NCBI RefSeq assembly: GCF_010093595.1
Contig: NW_022985446.1
Location: 713,460-777,459 of the forward strand
Length of the DNA stretch: 64,000 nucleotides
Direction of reading: 5' to 3'
DNA from: Mytilinidion resinicola
Lineage: Eukaryota > Ascomycota > Dothideomycetes > Mytilinidiales > Mytilinidiaceae
Shown one piece after another: positions 11,601-24,800 of this stretch. The position numbers and the translations under genes are program-made. The notes beneath the pieces are model-generated. The model did not search any database. It was given only the letters and a program-made list of their open reading frames with translations, and was not told where the DNA came from. Each line of letters starts with the position of its first letter. The stretch's first letter is position 1.

Positions 11601-13890
11601 ACTGCTAATTTATTAGAGACTTCTTAAAAATTATTGCTCCGCTAGTACGCCTAATAAAGAAGGGCGTTGCCTTTATATAGAATGCTGCCTATTAGAAAGC
11701 TTTTACCGAATTAAAAAAAGCCTTTACCTCTGCACCTGTCCTAGCACTATTTAACTAGAATAAGCCTATTATTATAGAAATAGATATATCTAATTATATC
11801 TTAGCTAGCGTTTTATTACAGTACAGAGATAACAGAATCCTGCGCCCTATTATATTCTTCTCGAAAAAGCACTTAGTTGCAGAATACAACTATAAGATAT
11901 ATAATAAGGAACTGCTTACTATTATCTAATACTTTAAAGAATAGAGACTAGAGCTTAAGGGCGCCGCCTTACCTATTAAAGTTATTACTAACTACTATAA
12001 TCTAGAGTACTTTATAATAATAAAACTACTAAACCGCCGCTAGGCCTGCTAGTCTAAATTCCTATTCTGTTTTAACTTTAAGATTATATATTAACCCGGA
12101 AAACTTAGGGCAAAGCCTAATTCTCTAACTAGAAGGTTAGAGGACCTGCCTAAGGAAAGGAATAAATATCTCCGCTACTAGAGCCAGATAATTCTAAAGA
12201 GATTAAACTTTAAAAATAAAATAGAAAAGAAAACTATAAGAAAAGTAACCTTTAAAAATAAAGCTAAAATAATAGCTCTAGCACCCGTAAGGACCCGGTA
12301 AAAAGGCTTATTACTAACTTCCCTAGACAACGCCCCGTAAAATAAATAAGAGACCGAGGGAGATATAGAACTACCCCCTATAATTACCGCCCTGCTAAGA
12401 ACAGCATATAAAAAAAACCTTATCCTGCTATTAGTTCTAAAAGCCTTAGAAAAAAAACACCGCTGTTATATAAAGCTTATATTAGCTAAATACTAGAAAA
12501 AAGGTGGACACCTATACTATTAGAACTGCCTATATATACCCGACTATAATAAACTAAAGGCAGAACTTCTGCGTATATACTATAGGAGCGCTATTACTAG
12601 CTACCCTAGAAAATCTAAAATATACAGCCTAATAGCCCGCAGTTACTACTAGCCCGGAATACTACCTTATATAGACTATTAGGTTAGGAACTACTAGATA
12701 TATAAAAGAACTACTCTATTATAAAAAGCCTACTAGGGTATTCTAAAGCCGCTGCCTATTCCCAAGAGAGCCTAGCGTAATATATTAATAGATTTTATTA
12801 CGCACCTGCTATATAGCGGAAAGTATAATATAATCCTTATTATAGTAGACCGCCTAACTAAGATAAAACACTTCCTTACCTGTAAAGGAACCTGTAATAC
12901 GGAAAATATTATAAAACTTTTCCTAAAAAATATCTAGAAACTATACAGCCTGCCTGCCTCTATTATATCTAACTAAGGGCCCTAGTTTATAGCTAAATTC
13001 TAGAAATACCTAACTAGCCGCCTAAGGATTAACTGCCTACTATTAACTATATACTACCCTAAAACTAATAGCTAGACTAAAAAAGCTAACACTATTCTAG
13101 AATAGTACTTACGGGTATATATATTCTATTTACAGGATAACTAGGCTAAATAGCTGCCTTTAGCTAAACTGTTAATTAATACTATAAATTCTAAAAGCAC
13201 CTATATCTCCCCCTTTTTTATAAACTACGGCTTCTACCTATATCTAGGTTTTAAGCCGGTTAAACTATTAACCCGCCCGCCTGCTAGAAATACTAAGCGC
13301 TTTACTAAGTATATAGAAAAGATTCTAAAATATCTAAAGTCTAAACTTACTGCCTTTTATACCTAATATAAGAATAATATAAACTATAACTATTATCCTG
13401 CTTATAACTATTAAGTTAACAACTTAGTATAGTTAAATACTAAAAATATTAAAACCTTCTGCCCCTAGAAAAAGCTAGATTAGAAGAATTTTAGACTATT
13501 CTATATAGAGAAGGTTATTAGCCCTTATATATACCGCCTAACTTTACTAGAAAGTATATATAACTATAATATCTTCTATATTAGTTTACTAAGACCTGCC
13601 GTAAATAATCCGCTGCCCGGCTAGTATTAAGAACCACTGCTGCTAGTTAAAGTTAAAGGCTTAGAGGAGTAGGAAGTTAAGAAAGTTATTAACTTTTAAT
13701 AGGAGCGTCGCGGTCGTGGCCGCCCCCACCTAAAGTACACGGTGAAGTGGACCGGATATAACGAAGTTATAGAAAAGCCCGCTAACTATCTAGAATATGC
13801 TAAGGAAGCTATCCGGTTGTTCTATTGCTGTTACCCTAAAAAGCCCGGTTTTTAGGCCTTAACGGAGTTCGGCTATAAAAAGGGGAGTAC

Positions 13891-14158
13891 TATTACGGCT
13901 TAAACGGTGAAGCTTACTGCACAGCGTAACACGTAATATTAGGACCCGGCGAGAGGCCTTATTATAAGGGCTTATGCGAGCCTTAGCAGGAGTATACCTG
14001 CCGACCGCCGCCCTGCCTTTTTATAGCTCCTTAAGCTATATTTTATTATTTAACCCGCCTACCTGCTGTGTATTATAGAACACGTAGTAAATTTAGTTAT
14101 TACTTCTACTTACCTGCCCGAGCTAGCTAGGGCAATCCTGCCGCCCGAGACCGTAATA
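13891..14158 (+). repeat. 3' LTR of gypsy family I copy 1
   Basis: This 268 bp partner of 8399-8666 differs from it mainly by transitions. It directly follows the polypurine tract at about 13879-13888. Confidence 0.85.
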
Positions 14159-14313
14159 TTATTTTTAGCTGCTCTAGCTATTCTATTACTTAAGCGCCTG
14201 CTTATTTTTTAGCTATTTTTATAGCTAATAGTTTATATATTTTATTTCGCAATATACTAGATATAAGTTCTAGTAGTATATTTACTAGTTTTTATCTTTT
14301 CTATAGTCTATTA
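14159..14313 (-). mobile_element. Short RIP-decayed fragment between gypsy I and pogo B
   Basis: These 155 bp of AT-rich sequence probably belong to the older gypsy family interrupted on both sides. No motif is readable. Confidence 0.3.
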
Positions 14314-14830
14314 ATATATTCTATAAGTAAGCTGTTTACCTAAATAAGCCGTCTACTTTATTATAAAAACCGGCCTTAAACGTTAATTACTTTATAACGC
14401 TAATAGATATTAACTATATATAACTTATAGCCTAATCTATAGCAACCTCTGCATTATTTTTACACGTACGAATATTATGCCCTAGCTCGCCGCAGCATCT
14501 ATAGCGCCGCGCGCTCCTGCTAAAATCTGCCCTGCCTTGCTGCCTTTTACTTTAGGCGTTTTTATTAAGCCTTTAAGTAGCTATTTAAAAGCCTGCTTCT
14601 ATTATTAGAGTTCCTTTTTTCTAAATCCGCTTTTTTTTGCGCCCCTTATATTTTATAGCGGCTTTATTTACCTTTTAAAGGCTGGCAACTATATTATACA
14701 GTAGCGTAGCTTAATATATTATTATTGCAGCACCTTTAGAAAGGCTGCTAAGCGCATTAAAAATTGCTGTAGGTAAGCTATTTTAATGCCTTTAAATACA
14801 ATTATAAATTAAAGCTAATTAAAAGCCTAG

Positions 14831-15176
14831 TATTATAGTAACTACCCGTAACACCTTACCTACTATAATTCGCCGATTACGTGTCTAGTCTAGCTCCTAG
14901 TCTAGATTATATCCTAGAACGTAGCCTAGATCACGTAACCTAGTCTAGGTCGTAGTCTAGGTTATAAACTAGATTACGTAGCGTCGTTACCTAATCTCGC
15001 ACGGAGCTCGCGAGCTTATGCTATACGCACGTTCCGCCGGCATATCTTCTTCGCCGGCGCTCTCGATTTCCTGTTCCTTACACAACGTCTTAATTCCCCA
15101 CGTAGTAACGTATTTAGCATCTAATTAAAGCTTCCTTCTAAGCTCTTAAACTCCTGCTTATAGCACTATTATAACA
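14831..15176. mobile_element. 346 bp insertion inside pogo copy B (MITE-like)
   Basis: Copies A and B align up to AAAAGCCTAG and resume at CTTAAGAG/CTTATAAG. Between these points B has 346 extra bp followed by a repeated CCTAG, which looks like a 5 bp target duplication (14826-14830 and 15177-15181). The insert contains several CTAGTCTAG-type near-palindromes and a less mutated GC-richer core around 15000-15100. Its ends (TATTATAGTAAC and CACTATTATAACA) are only weakly inverted. The class is unknown. Confidence 0.5.
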
Positions 15177-16045
15177 CCTAGCTTATAAGTATTACTTAGT
15201 GTTTTTAATTCCTATTAAGCCTCTACTATAGTAGGAGGCAACAGCGTATAAAGCTAAATATTAAGCTTTAAAAGCACTGCCTTTAGATTAAGTAGTATAA
15301 GGCCTGCGCCTTAAAAGCCTGCGTAAATATTACTCTTTATAATTAAGTTATAGAAGGCTGCTTTAAATACTAGTAAAAACTCTAGCTTTATAACGTGGTT
15401 AATATAGTAGTATATTAAGTCCTTAATTTAGCGCCTATATACCTTTTTTAACGGCGTAAAGCAGCTAATATTAAGCGGCTGCAGTAGGTGCGATAAATAC
15501 GCTGGCATATAAAAAGTAATAATATTATTCTCCTTATAAATCTCTTTAAATTTAAGCAAGCGGTGGCTTTTATAGCTATTAATAATTAGCAGCTAATATA
15601 TACCTATAGTACGATCCTTTATATACTTATTAAAATACTACAGCTAGGTAATACTAAGCTTATTTATTGTCTAGCTATTATTACTTACTACTATAACCTA
15701 GTTTAGTAGTATATTATTACCCTTATACTATATAGAAAGGTAGTACTTACCTAAAAAGATAACAAATAGCGGGATAGCCTATCTATAGGTATTAACTCCT
15801 TAGATTATTATTATCTATTCGCGATTGCCTAGCTGTATTAATTTTAGATAATTGCACTACTTAGAGCCTATTATAACCACGCTAGTTAAGATAACGCCTA
15901 TTTAGAAGCCGGCTTTATTAAAGTTATATATATTTTTATCTAGGATGCTATACTTTGCTTTTATATTGCGTATAAGCTTAAACTAATTACTAATTACCTT
16001 TAGATCCTCGCATAAAGCTCTTTAATAATTATACTTTTAATTAAA

Positions 16046-16423
16046 TTATGTTTTAAGCTTAGGTATTCGCTTAACAAAGTTCTCTGGCCAGTTCTTGCCA
16101 ACATAGCCGGCGGCGCGCTCGGCGAGCAATTTGTTGGCCATCTCTCGTACAGCATGCAGGTTAGGCGGAAATCCTCGCGAATCCAGGTCGAGTATATGTT
16201 GAACAACAACTGATTCCTCCAGCTTGGAAAGCTTCTTCGAATTAGGCTCAGAATCGCGTCGTGGGGTCGTTCCAGCGCGTCGATCTCGAAGTGTGCTTCT
16301 GGGTACGTTATATGTCGTAATAGCGCGCCGTTCGCTTTTAAATTGCTGCTGATTGATTGCTGCGATAGCTATGCATATTCGACCTTCATTTTGTATTAAT
16401 TGCACGTTGTGTTGTCGACGCAT
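16046..16423 (-). pseudogene. N-terminal DNA-binding part of a pogo transposase
   Basis: The 125-residue frame starts with an ATG at 16423. It contains a psq-type helix-turn-helix segment (AIAAIN...ITTYNVPRSTLRDRRAG) and then a CENP-B-type HTH (LSKLEESVVVQHILDLDSRGFPP...VREMANKLLAERA...VGKNWPENFVKRIPKLKT). This is the usual N-terminal arrangement of Fot1/pogo transposases. The frame stops after LKT, where the DDE domain would follow; downstream sequence is RIP-shredded, so no active enzyme can be made. Truncation by point mutation is certain; expression of the fragment is unknown. Confidence 0.8.
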
Positions 16424-16506
16424 AGTAGTTGGAAGTTAACGCGTCGCGTTTTTATAATAAAGTAGACGGCTCGCTTAGGTAGACGGCTTGCTTATAAAAT
16501 ACGTTA

Positions 16507-18736
16507 GGTACTAAAGGTCTAGAACTATAGTAGCTACTTCTATAAGTTTATTTTTCTTGCCTATAATATAGTATTCTGTTTTTTTAACTAATACTAGTTG
16601 CGTAATAATATAATATTTTATTTAGTATAAGTACTATTCTTAGTATTTCTTATATATTATATACTTACTGCACTTATCCTTAATATATAATACCTAAGAT
16701 ATCTATTTATAAAGCGGGTGGTTTTTATTTAGCTATTAGTTTTCCTTATTATAGATACCTATTTTACTAATAAAGTATAAAGCGGGTGGTTTTTATTTAG
16801 CTATTAGTTTTCCTTATTATAGATACCTATTTTACTAATAAAGTATAAAGCTCTATAGATTTTAATTTCGGTCTATTTTCTATATAGCTCTAGCAGTTTT
16901 CGCTTTAGTCTAATACTAAATTCTCTATTACTAGACTACTTTTCTAGTTTATAATTTTTATTACTATTATAATATTTTTTACTATTTTTAATAGGTGATT
17001 TATTATCTAGTTTTTACTAGATATTAGTACCTTTACCCTTTAGTATATTTAACCTTATATATGTTTCTGCGTTAATAGTTGCTATTATTATTACTCTAGC
17101 GGCTATTTTTGCTTTTTCTTCCTTAATAAGTTATCCGGTAATTTTTTTTATTACTTTTAGGAACTTATAACTAGCTGGTTTTCTTAGCTCTGCGCCTGCT
17201 ATAGCGTTTTTAGCTTTATACGCTTTTTAGCCTTTATTAAAGTATATAAGAATTATTCTTACGCTTTTTTTATATATAGCTACAACTTTAGTAACCTATA
17301 TATCTATATTTAATAACTTAGTCTTACTATTATTCTATAGCTTAGGTATATTAGTTCGGGGTTCTAATCGCGGTTTAATTATCTAGAATACCTTATCTAT
17401 TTCTAATAGGTAGTTAATTTCTATACTCTTAATTTCTACGTCTGTATAGTAGTCGCCTGTAGGATTACTATTATACTTTTTATTCCTTATTATAGTAATA
17501 GTATATCCTCTTTTTCTCTGTATTAGATAGTACTCTATTACCTACTTATTTAACTAATAGGTAAAGCAGTTATTATTATAGCACGCGGTCTATAATATAG
17601 AATTATAGCGGTTTATATTTAGCTTTACTATAACTACTGCTATTCGGGTGTTTTTAGAGTACTTATTTACAAAGTGTCCTTATTCTCTATATAATAGGTA
17701 TGCGCCGCTATACTTTTTATTTTACCTTTTTTTATTAGTAATTAGTTTACCCTTATATTATTTTATAATATTAATCTCTATATAATCTCTATATTTATAG
17801 TTAGTTACTTTTAGCTTTAGTTTAGCTAGCTAGGCGTAGGAATAAAGTCCTTTCGTATCTGCCTGTTCTAGTTATTACTTATACTATTAGCTATTAATTT
17901 ATATAGCTATTTCCTTAAGTTTATAAAGTATTAGAGGCCTTTCGCCTTATATAATTTTATTCTTAATATCTTCTTTAAGACCTCTATAGTACTATACTTT
18001 TAGAGCTTTATTTCCCTATAATAGCTTAGACGCGATTTATATAAATTCTAAAGTATAGTAGCCCGCTAAGCCCTTCTGCTTTAGAATAGCAATCTATTAT
18101 TCCGCTGTTTATTCTTTATTAGTGTCTTTAAAGGTTATTTAAAGCGCGGCCTTAAAGTTTTTATAGTTGCTAAAAATATAATATTTATTTCTAGTTTCCG
18201 CTTATTTATATTAGCAGTGCTAAGCTAGTCTATAAGTAATAGGTTAAACTAGTTAAATACTTTTTTTTAAAAAAGGTTACTGCTATACAGACTCTATTAG
18301 ATTTAAGTATAATATTATCTCTATTTATGCGCAGGTATAGTTTTATCTGCGTTATAAATACTCGTAATATTTCTCTATTACTAGTAAACTTTTTAGGTTT
18401 ATTTATCTTATAGCCTTTATAGCTAACCGTTCTACTAGTTATAAGCTTTTTTTAGATAACCTAGAGATTTCCCTATAGGGCTGTAATTTCCTTATTTTTA
18501 GTATTACTAGCTTTTTCTAGTATCTATAGCTATATAAGCAAGGCCTATATACGCGTTACTATTTTAGGTATAGTTAAAGTTAGTCTAGTAGTTATACTGC
18601 CTAAAGGAGTTAGTAGGGCTATTTTAATTAATTATTTATATATAACTTCTTTAATATAGCAGTATTTAAAGTATAATAGGTTATTTCTTTTATACCTTCT
18701 AAGTATTATATACTAAGCCAGGGTATAGGTTAAGTT
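16507..18736 (-). mobile_element. Older gypsy (family II): gag and protease side
   Basis: On the minus strand a CCHC-like knuckle is recognisable at about 17640-17700 (residues GAYLLYRE-x-GHF-x-NK-x-SKNTRI after RIP). It is preceded by Gag-like sequence to 18736 and followed by the LTR at 18737-19209. The 18120-18720 part is duplicated, with differences, at 19210-19486 plus 21332-21604. No intact frame remains. Confidence 0.5.
16711..16846. repeat. Perfect 68 bp tandem duplication
   Basis: A 68 bp unit starting AAAGCGGGTGG occurs at 16711-16778 and again at 16779-16846, and I see no mismatch between the copies. It lies within RIP-mutated gypsy DNA. Confidence 0.9.
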
Positions 18737-19209
18737 ATTATTAGGGTGTAATAGTTTTTAAAAGGTAAGATAAGATTAATCTTAGGTATAAAACGGGGTT
18801 ATTACTTCTAATAGGTAGTATTAAAATCTTAAGTTAAATATAAAGTTCCTATCTATATAAAAGAGCGTCCTTATATATAAAAGCTCTATTCTAAGAAATC
18901 TATAGCTTAGTCTAGATTATTACACTCGGCTACTAATCCTCTAGCTCCTGTGCCTGTAACTTTATTCCTAGGAATTACTTCCTAATTCTTCTAATCCTAC
19001 TAATCTATTACGTGGATCTTTTATCCCGTAATTCCTATCTTTATATCGTTTCTATTCCCTAGCAGTCTATAGGGGAATCTAGGATACTAATATATCCGAT
19101 ATATAACCCTTTTAGTCCCGTAACCTAGTCCTTTATAATTAGCCTAATTTATTTACTTATTTCCGCAAGTACTTCTATACTTAGGTGGTTTATATTACGG
19201 GTTATAATA
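18737..19209 (-). repeat. LTR of gypsy family II (left copy, RIPed)
   Basis: This segment aligns with 27429-27944: shared TATTAGGG start, AAGATTAATCTTAGGTATAA block, and a TAGCAGTCTATAGGGGAAT block corresponding to CAGCAGTCCGTGGGGGAAT on the right. It ends GTTATAATA where the right copy has GTTGTAACA. It lacks most of the 39 bp tandem repeat of the right copy. Boundaries are good to a few bases. Confidence 0.65.
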
Positions 19210-19486
19210 CTAAAGTACGGCCTTAAAGTTTTTATAGTTGCTAAATATAATATTAGTTTTTAGTTTCTACTTATCTACGTTAGTGCTACTAAGCTAGTCT
19301 ATAAGTATTAGGTTAAACTAGTTAAATACTTTTTTTTTTTAAAAAGGTTGCTGCTATATAGACTTTATTAGATTTAAATACAAGGTTATTCTAGTTTATA
19401 CGCAGGTATAGCCTTATCTATATTATAAATACTTGCAATACTTCTCTATTACTAGTAAACTCTTCGGGTTTATTTATTTTATAATA

Positions 19487-21331
19487 TAGGTGGTAAGCGA
19501 GTCGCGCAGGTAAGCAAGTCGCGCACTTTTTAACTTTTTGCAACGCGACCTCTATTAACTATAATAGCTCTACTAATAATAAATCTATTGCCGTATAATA
19601 AAGGAAACCTTTTCCTTACTATTTTATCTATTAATTCTATATAGATTCCTAGTATATAGTATACTATATTACTATATAATATCCCTAAATCTATACTACG
19701 CGACCGACGCGCCGGAAAGCCTATATAACGCAATTGCGAGCCTAACTTAAAGAAACTTACTATAACTAAAGAGAAGGTAATTATTAAATATATACTAGAC
19801 CTAGATACGCGTAGGTTTGCGCCTACTTTTAATACTATACGCAATATAGCGAATATACTACTTACTAAGCGCGGCGCTGGCTAGGTTAGCTAGAAGTGGC
19901 TAAGGAACTTTATTAACCGGACACCTAGCCTTAAAACGCAATTTAATTAGCTATATAACTAGCAGAGAGCCCTATATAAGAATCCTATAATTATTAGAGG
20001 CTAGTTTAACCTAGTAGCGCGTACTAAAGCTATATATAGTATCTATAATAAAAATACCTATAATTTTAATAAAACTAGCTTTCTATTTAGCAGGATATTA
20101 TTATAGCTTATTATTATAGGCTCTAAAAGGCGCGGCTGACTAAAAGTAATATAGCCTAGTAATTATAAGTAGGCTATAGTTATCCAGGGAATTAATACTG
20201 CTAGGTAGGCAATCCTGCTATTTATTATTTTTGCAGCTAAGTACCACCTTTCTACCTAGTATTAGGATAATAATATACCTAGTAATTAGGCTATTTTAGT
20301 AAGTAATAATAGCTAGATAATAAATAAGCTTAGTATTATATAGCTGTAGCACTTTAATAGGTATATAAAAGGAAAAACAGTAGGCGCACGCCGGCTATTA
20401 ATTCTAGATAGCTATAAAAGCTATAAATTACTTAAGTTCTAGGCTATCTATAGAAAGAACAATATCTATACTTTCTATATACCAGCGTATTTATTACACC
20501 TTCTATAGCTACTTAATATAGGTTGCTTTTTACTATTAAAGCGCGTATATAGGTATTAGGTTAATAGCCTAGTATATAACTATATTAACTATATTACTAA
20601 GCTTAAGTTTTTACTAGCCTTTAAAGCCGCTTTTAATATATTATTTATAAAAAATAATATCTATATAAGCTTTTAAGGCGCTGGCCTAATCCTATATAAT
20701 CTAGATAAGGTACTATTATAGCTTAATATTAGGCTTCGGACGCCTACCCCTATTGCTGTAGATATTACCCTATAGGAATTAAAAATACTAAGCAACGCGC
20801 GTAAGCTAGGGTTTTAATTAATCCTAATTTATAATTAAATATAGAAGTATTAGGATTCTTCTCCTATATTAATTATCTAGTTACTTAATTAGCTTTAAAG
20901 GGGCGGTAAGGTAATAGGCTATAAGCTAGTATTGCTATATAATTGCGTTTCTAAACTTAAAAAGGTAAATAAGGCCGCTATAAGGTATAAATAACGCAAA
21001 AGAAAATAGATCTAGAAGCAAGGCACCTTAATAAAAGCAGAAGAAGAGGATATTATTGCTTAAAGGGACGTTAAGTAGTAGCTAGAAAGTAAAATATATT
21101 AAGGCAACGCGCAATTAGGTGTTAGCCAGTAGGCTTTAGCGCGCTATAAGCTTTATAGACAGCCTGGGAATAACTTATAAACGTGTAAAAAACGTACTCT
21201 AGATACTATCTAATTCTATAGAGCTACTATACTACTAATATTTCTATATATTATTAAGTTATAAGGTGTCGCGTTGCAAAAAAGTTAAAAGGTGCGCGAC
21301 TTACTTACCTGCGTGACTTGCTTACCACCTA
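19487..21331 (+). mobile_element. Pogo/Fot1-like transposon, copy C
   Basis: The element is 1.85 kb with about 65 bp inverted repeats that begin TAGGTGGTAAGC and contain two GCAAGTCGCGCA-like blocks; flanks are TA. The plus strand, allowing for RIP stops, reads through a CENP-B-type HTH (TKEKVIIKYILDLDTRRFAP) near 19770 and a DDE-domain segment (LILDSYKSYKLLKF and NNIYTFYIPAYLLHLL) near 20400-20510. The terminal repeats differ from those of copies A and B, so it is another subfamily of the same length. It sits inside the family II gypsy. Confidence 0.75.
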
Positions 21332-21604
21332 TATTAGCTTTAGTAGCTAACTATTCTACTAGTTATAAGCTTTTCTTAAATAATCTAGATATTCCTTTAT
21401 AGGGCCGCAATTTTATTATTTTTAGTACTATTAGCTTTTTCTAGTTATTATAGATATAAGAGTAAGGCCTATATATATATTACTACTTTAGTTATTATTA
21501 GAGTTAGTTTAGTAGTTATACTACCTAAAAAGGTTAGTAGGGCTATTTTAATTAATTATCTATATATAACTCCTTTAATATAGTAGTATTTAAAGTATAA
21601 TAGG

Positions 21605-21872
21605 TATTATAGTCTTAGGCAGCAGGATTACCCTAGCTAGCTTAGGCAGGTAAGTAAAAGTAATAACTAAATTTACTACGTATTCTATAATACACAGTAA
21701 GTAGGCGGGTTAAATAATAAAACGTAGCTTAAGAAGCTATAAAAAGGCAGGGCGGCGGTTAGCAGGTATACTCCTGCTAAGGCTTGCATAGGCCCTTATA
21801 ATAAGGCCTCTCGCCGGGTCCTAATATTACGTGTTACGCTGTGCAGCAAGCTTTACCGTTTAAGCTGTAATA
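21605..21872 (-). repeat. 3' LTR of gypsy family I copy 2 (RIPed)
   Basis: This 268 bp repeat matches 27101-27368 with many C-to-T and G-to-A changes. Its ends read TATTATAG and CTGTAATA. Confidence 0.85.
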
Positions 21873-24800
21873 GTACTTTTCTCTTTACGGCCGAACTCTA
21901 TTAAGGCCTAAGAACCGGGCTTTTTAGGGTAATAAATAGCAATAGAACAACCGGATAGCTTTCTTAGTATATTCTAGATAGTTAGCAGGCTCTTCTATAA
22001 CTTTGTTATATCCGGTCTACTTTACTGTATACTTTAGGCAGGGGCGGCTATAACCGCGACGCTCCTATTAAAAGTTAATAACTTTCTTAACTTCCTACTC
22101 CTCTAAGCCTTTAACTTTAACTAGCAGCAGTGGTTCTTAATACTAGCCGGGCAGCGGATTATTTACGGCAGGTCTTAGTAAACTAATATAGAAGATATTA
22201 TAGTTATATATACTTTCTAGTAAAGTTAGGCGGTATATATAAGGGCTAATAACCTTCTCTATATAGAATAGTCTAAAATTCTTCTAATCTAGCTTTTTCT
22301 AGGGGCAGAAGGTTTTAATATTTTTAGTATTTAACTATACTAAGTTGTTAACTTAATAGTTATAAGCAGGATAATAGTTATAGTTTATATTATTCTTATA
22401 TTAGGTATAAAAGGCAGTAAGTTTAGACTTTAGATATTTTAGAATCTTTTCTATATACTTAGTAAAGCGCTTAGTATTTCTAGCAGGTAGGCGGGTTAAT
22501 AGTTTAACCGGCTTAAAATCTAAATATAGGTAGAAGCTATAGTTTATAAAAAAAGGGGAGATACAGGTGCTTTTAGAATTTATAGTATTAATTAACAGTT
22601 TAGCTAAAGGCAGCTATTTAGCCTAGTTATCCTATAAATAGGATATATATACCTATAAGTACTATTCTAGAATAGTATTAGCTCTTTTAGTCTAGCTATT
22701 AGTTTTAGAATAGTATATAGTTAATAGTAGGCAGTTAATTTTTAGGCGGCTAGTTAGGTGTTTTTAGAATTTAGCTATAAACTAGAGCCCTTAGTTAGAT
22801 ATAATAGAGGCAGGCAGGCTATATAGTTTCTAGATATTTTTTAGGAAAAGTTTTATAATATTTTCTATATTATAGGTCCCTTTACAGGTAAAAAAGTGTT
22901 TTATTTTAGTTAGGCGGTCTACTATAATAAGGATTATATTATACTTTCCGCTACGCAGTAGGTATATAATAAAATCTATTAATATATTATACTAGGCTTT
23001 TTTAGGAATAGGCAGCGGCTTTAGAATACTCTAGTAGGCTTCTTATAATAGAGTAGTTCTTTTATATATCTAGCAGTTCTTAACCTAATAGTTTATATAA
23101 AGTAGTATTCCGGGCTAGTAGTAACTGCGGGCTATTAGGCTATATATTTTAAATTTTCTAAAGTAGCCGGTAATAGTATTCCTATAGTATATATATAGAA
23201 GTTCTATCTTTAGTTTATTATAGTTAGGTATATATAGGCAGTTCTAATAGTATAGGTATCTACTTTTTTTCTAGTATTTAGCTAATATAAGCTTTATATA
23301 ACAGCGGTGTTTTTTTTCTAAAGCTTTTAGAACTAATAGCAGAATAGGGTCTTTTTTATATACTATTTTTAGTAGGGCGGCAATTATAAAGAGTAGTTCT
23401 ATATTTTTCTTAGTTTCTTATTTATCTTATAGGGCGTTATTTAGGGGAGTTAGTAATAAGCCTTCTTACCGGGTCCTTACGGGTGCTAGAGCTATTATTT
23501 TAGCTTTATTTTTAAAGGTTACTTTTCTTATAGTTTTCTTTTCTATCTTATTTTTAAAATTTAATCTTTTTAGAATTATCTGGCTCTAGTAGCGGAAATG
23601 TTTATCCCCTTTCTTAGGCAGGTTTTTTAACCTTCTAGTTAAAGAATCGGGCTTTACCCTAAGTTTTCCGGGTTAATATATAATCTTAAAGTTAAAATAG
23701 GACAGGAATTTAGACTAGCAGGCCTGGCGGCGGTTTAGTAGTTTTATTATTATAAAGTACTCTAGATTATAGTAGTTAGTAATAACTTTAATAGGTAAGG
23801 CGGCGCTTTTAAGCTCTAGTCTCTATTTTTTAAAGTATTAAATAATAGTAAGCAGTTTCTTATTATATATCTTATAGTTATATTCTATAACTAAGTGCTT
23901 TTTTAAAAAGAATATAATAGGGCGCAGGATTCTATTATCTCTATACTATAATAAAACGCCAGCTAAAATATAATTGAATATATCTGTTTCTATAATAATA
24001 GGCTTATTCTAGTTAAATAGTGCTAGAATAGGTATAGAGGTAAAGGCCTTTTTTAATTTAGTAAAAGCTTTCTAACAGGCAGTATTCTATATAAAGGCAA
24101 CGCCCTTCTTTATTAGGCGTACTAGCAAAGTAATAATTTTTAAGAAGTCTCTAATAAATTAGCAGTAGAAGTTTCTAAATCCTATAAAAGCTTATATATT
24201 AGTTAGGTAAGTTAGTATCTCCTAGTTTATTACAGCTTTAATCTTCTCTAGGTCTATTTACAGGCTGTTGGCTCCTATAATAATACCTAGGAATATTATT
24301 TCTTTAGTAAAGAACTTGTATTTCTTAATTTTTATATAGAGTTCTGCTTTTTATAGTAGTTTTAGTATAGTGCGGATATACTCTAGGTGTTTAGTTCGGT
24401 TCCGGCTGTAAATTAGAATATTATCTAGGTAGGCAGTATAGAAAATATTAAGATACTCTTGCAGAGTATTATTTATAAATTATTAGAATATTATAGGGGC
24501 TCCGGTAAGCCTAAATAGTATTACTAAGGTTTTAAATAGTTCTAATCGGGTTCGGAATATAGTAAGCTATTCTTAACCCTTTTTTATATATAGGTTATTA
24601 AAGGCAGATATAATATTAATTTTTATAAAGTACTTTATTTTTTTAAGGTTACTTAAGGTTTTCTTTATTAATAGTAGTAGGTAGTAGTTCTTAACTATTA
24701 TAGTATTTAGCGCTTAGTAGTTAATATAGAAGCAGAGGCCTTTTCTAGGCTTTTTTATAAATAATATAGGTAATACAGCAGGTAAAAAGCTAGGGCGGAT

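Larger units (their letters stand above)
8399..14158 (+). mobile_element. Ty3/gypsy retrotransposon (family I), copy 1, with chromodomain
   Basis: The 5.76 kb element has 268 bp LTRs at both ends. In order on the plus strand, with RIP stops: gag leader near 8720; a degraded CCHC zinc knuckle (YYCG...YNCP) near 9870-9920; reverse transcriptase with YLDN (from YLDD) at 11336-11347; integrase zinc-binding/core text (KAELLRIY...SYY...PG) near 12550-12660; and a chromodomain-like end ([10 protein letters not shown]) near 13730-13770. A purine tract (AAAAGGGGAG) precedes the 3' LTR. The gag-RT-IN-chromodomain order fits a fungal chromovirus. No matching 5 bp target duplication was found (flanks CCTTA and TTATT), unlike copy 2. 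Confidence 0.85.
14314..16504 (-). mobile_element. Pogo/Fot1-like transposon, copy B, carrying a 346 bp insert
   Basis: The ends match copy A (AATATATTCTATAAG left, CTTATAAAATACGTT right) with flanking TA at 14312-14313 and 16505-16506. Without the insert at 14831-15176 its length is about 1.84 kb, the same as copies A and C. The 5' part of the transposase (16046-16423) is nearly unmutated while the rest is heavily RIPed. Fot/pogo transposases move by cut-and-paste into TA dinucleotides. Confidence 0.8.

Noticed and set aside
19530..19844. 104-codon minus-strand frame
   Set aside because: It is antisense to the N-terminal region of the pogo copy C transposase and is caused by AT-rich composition.
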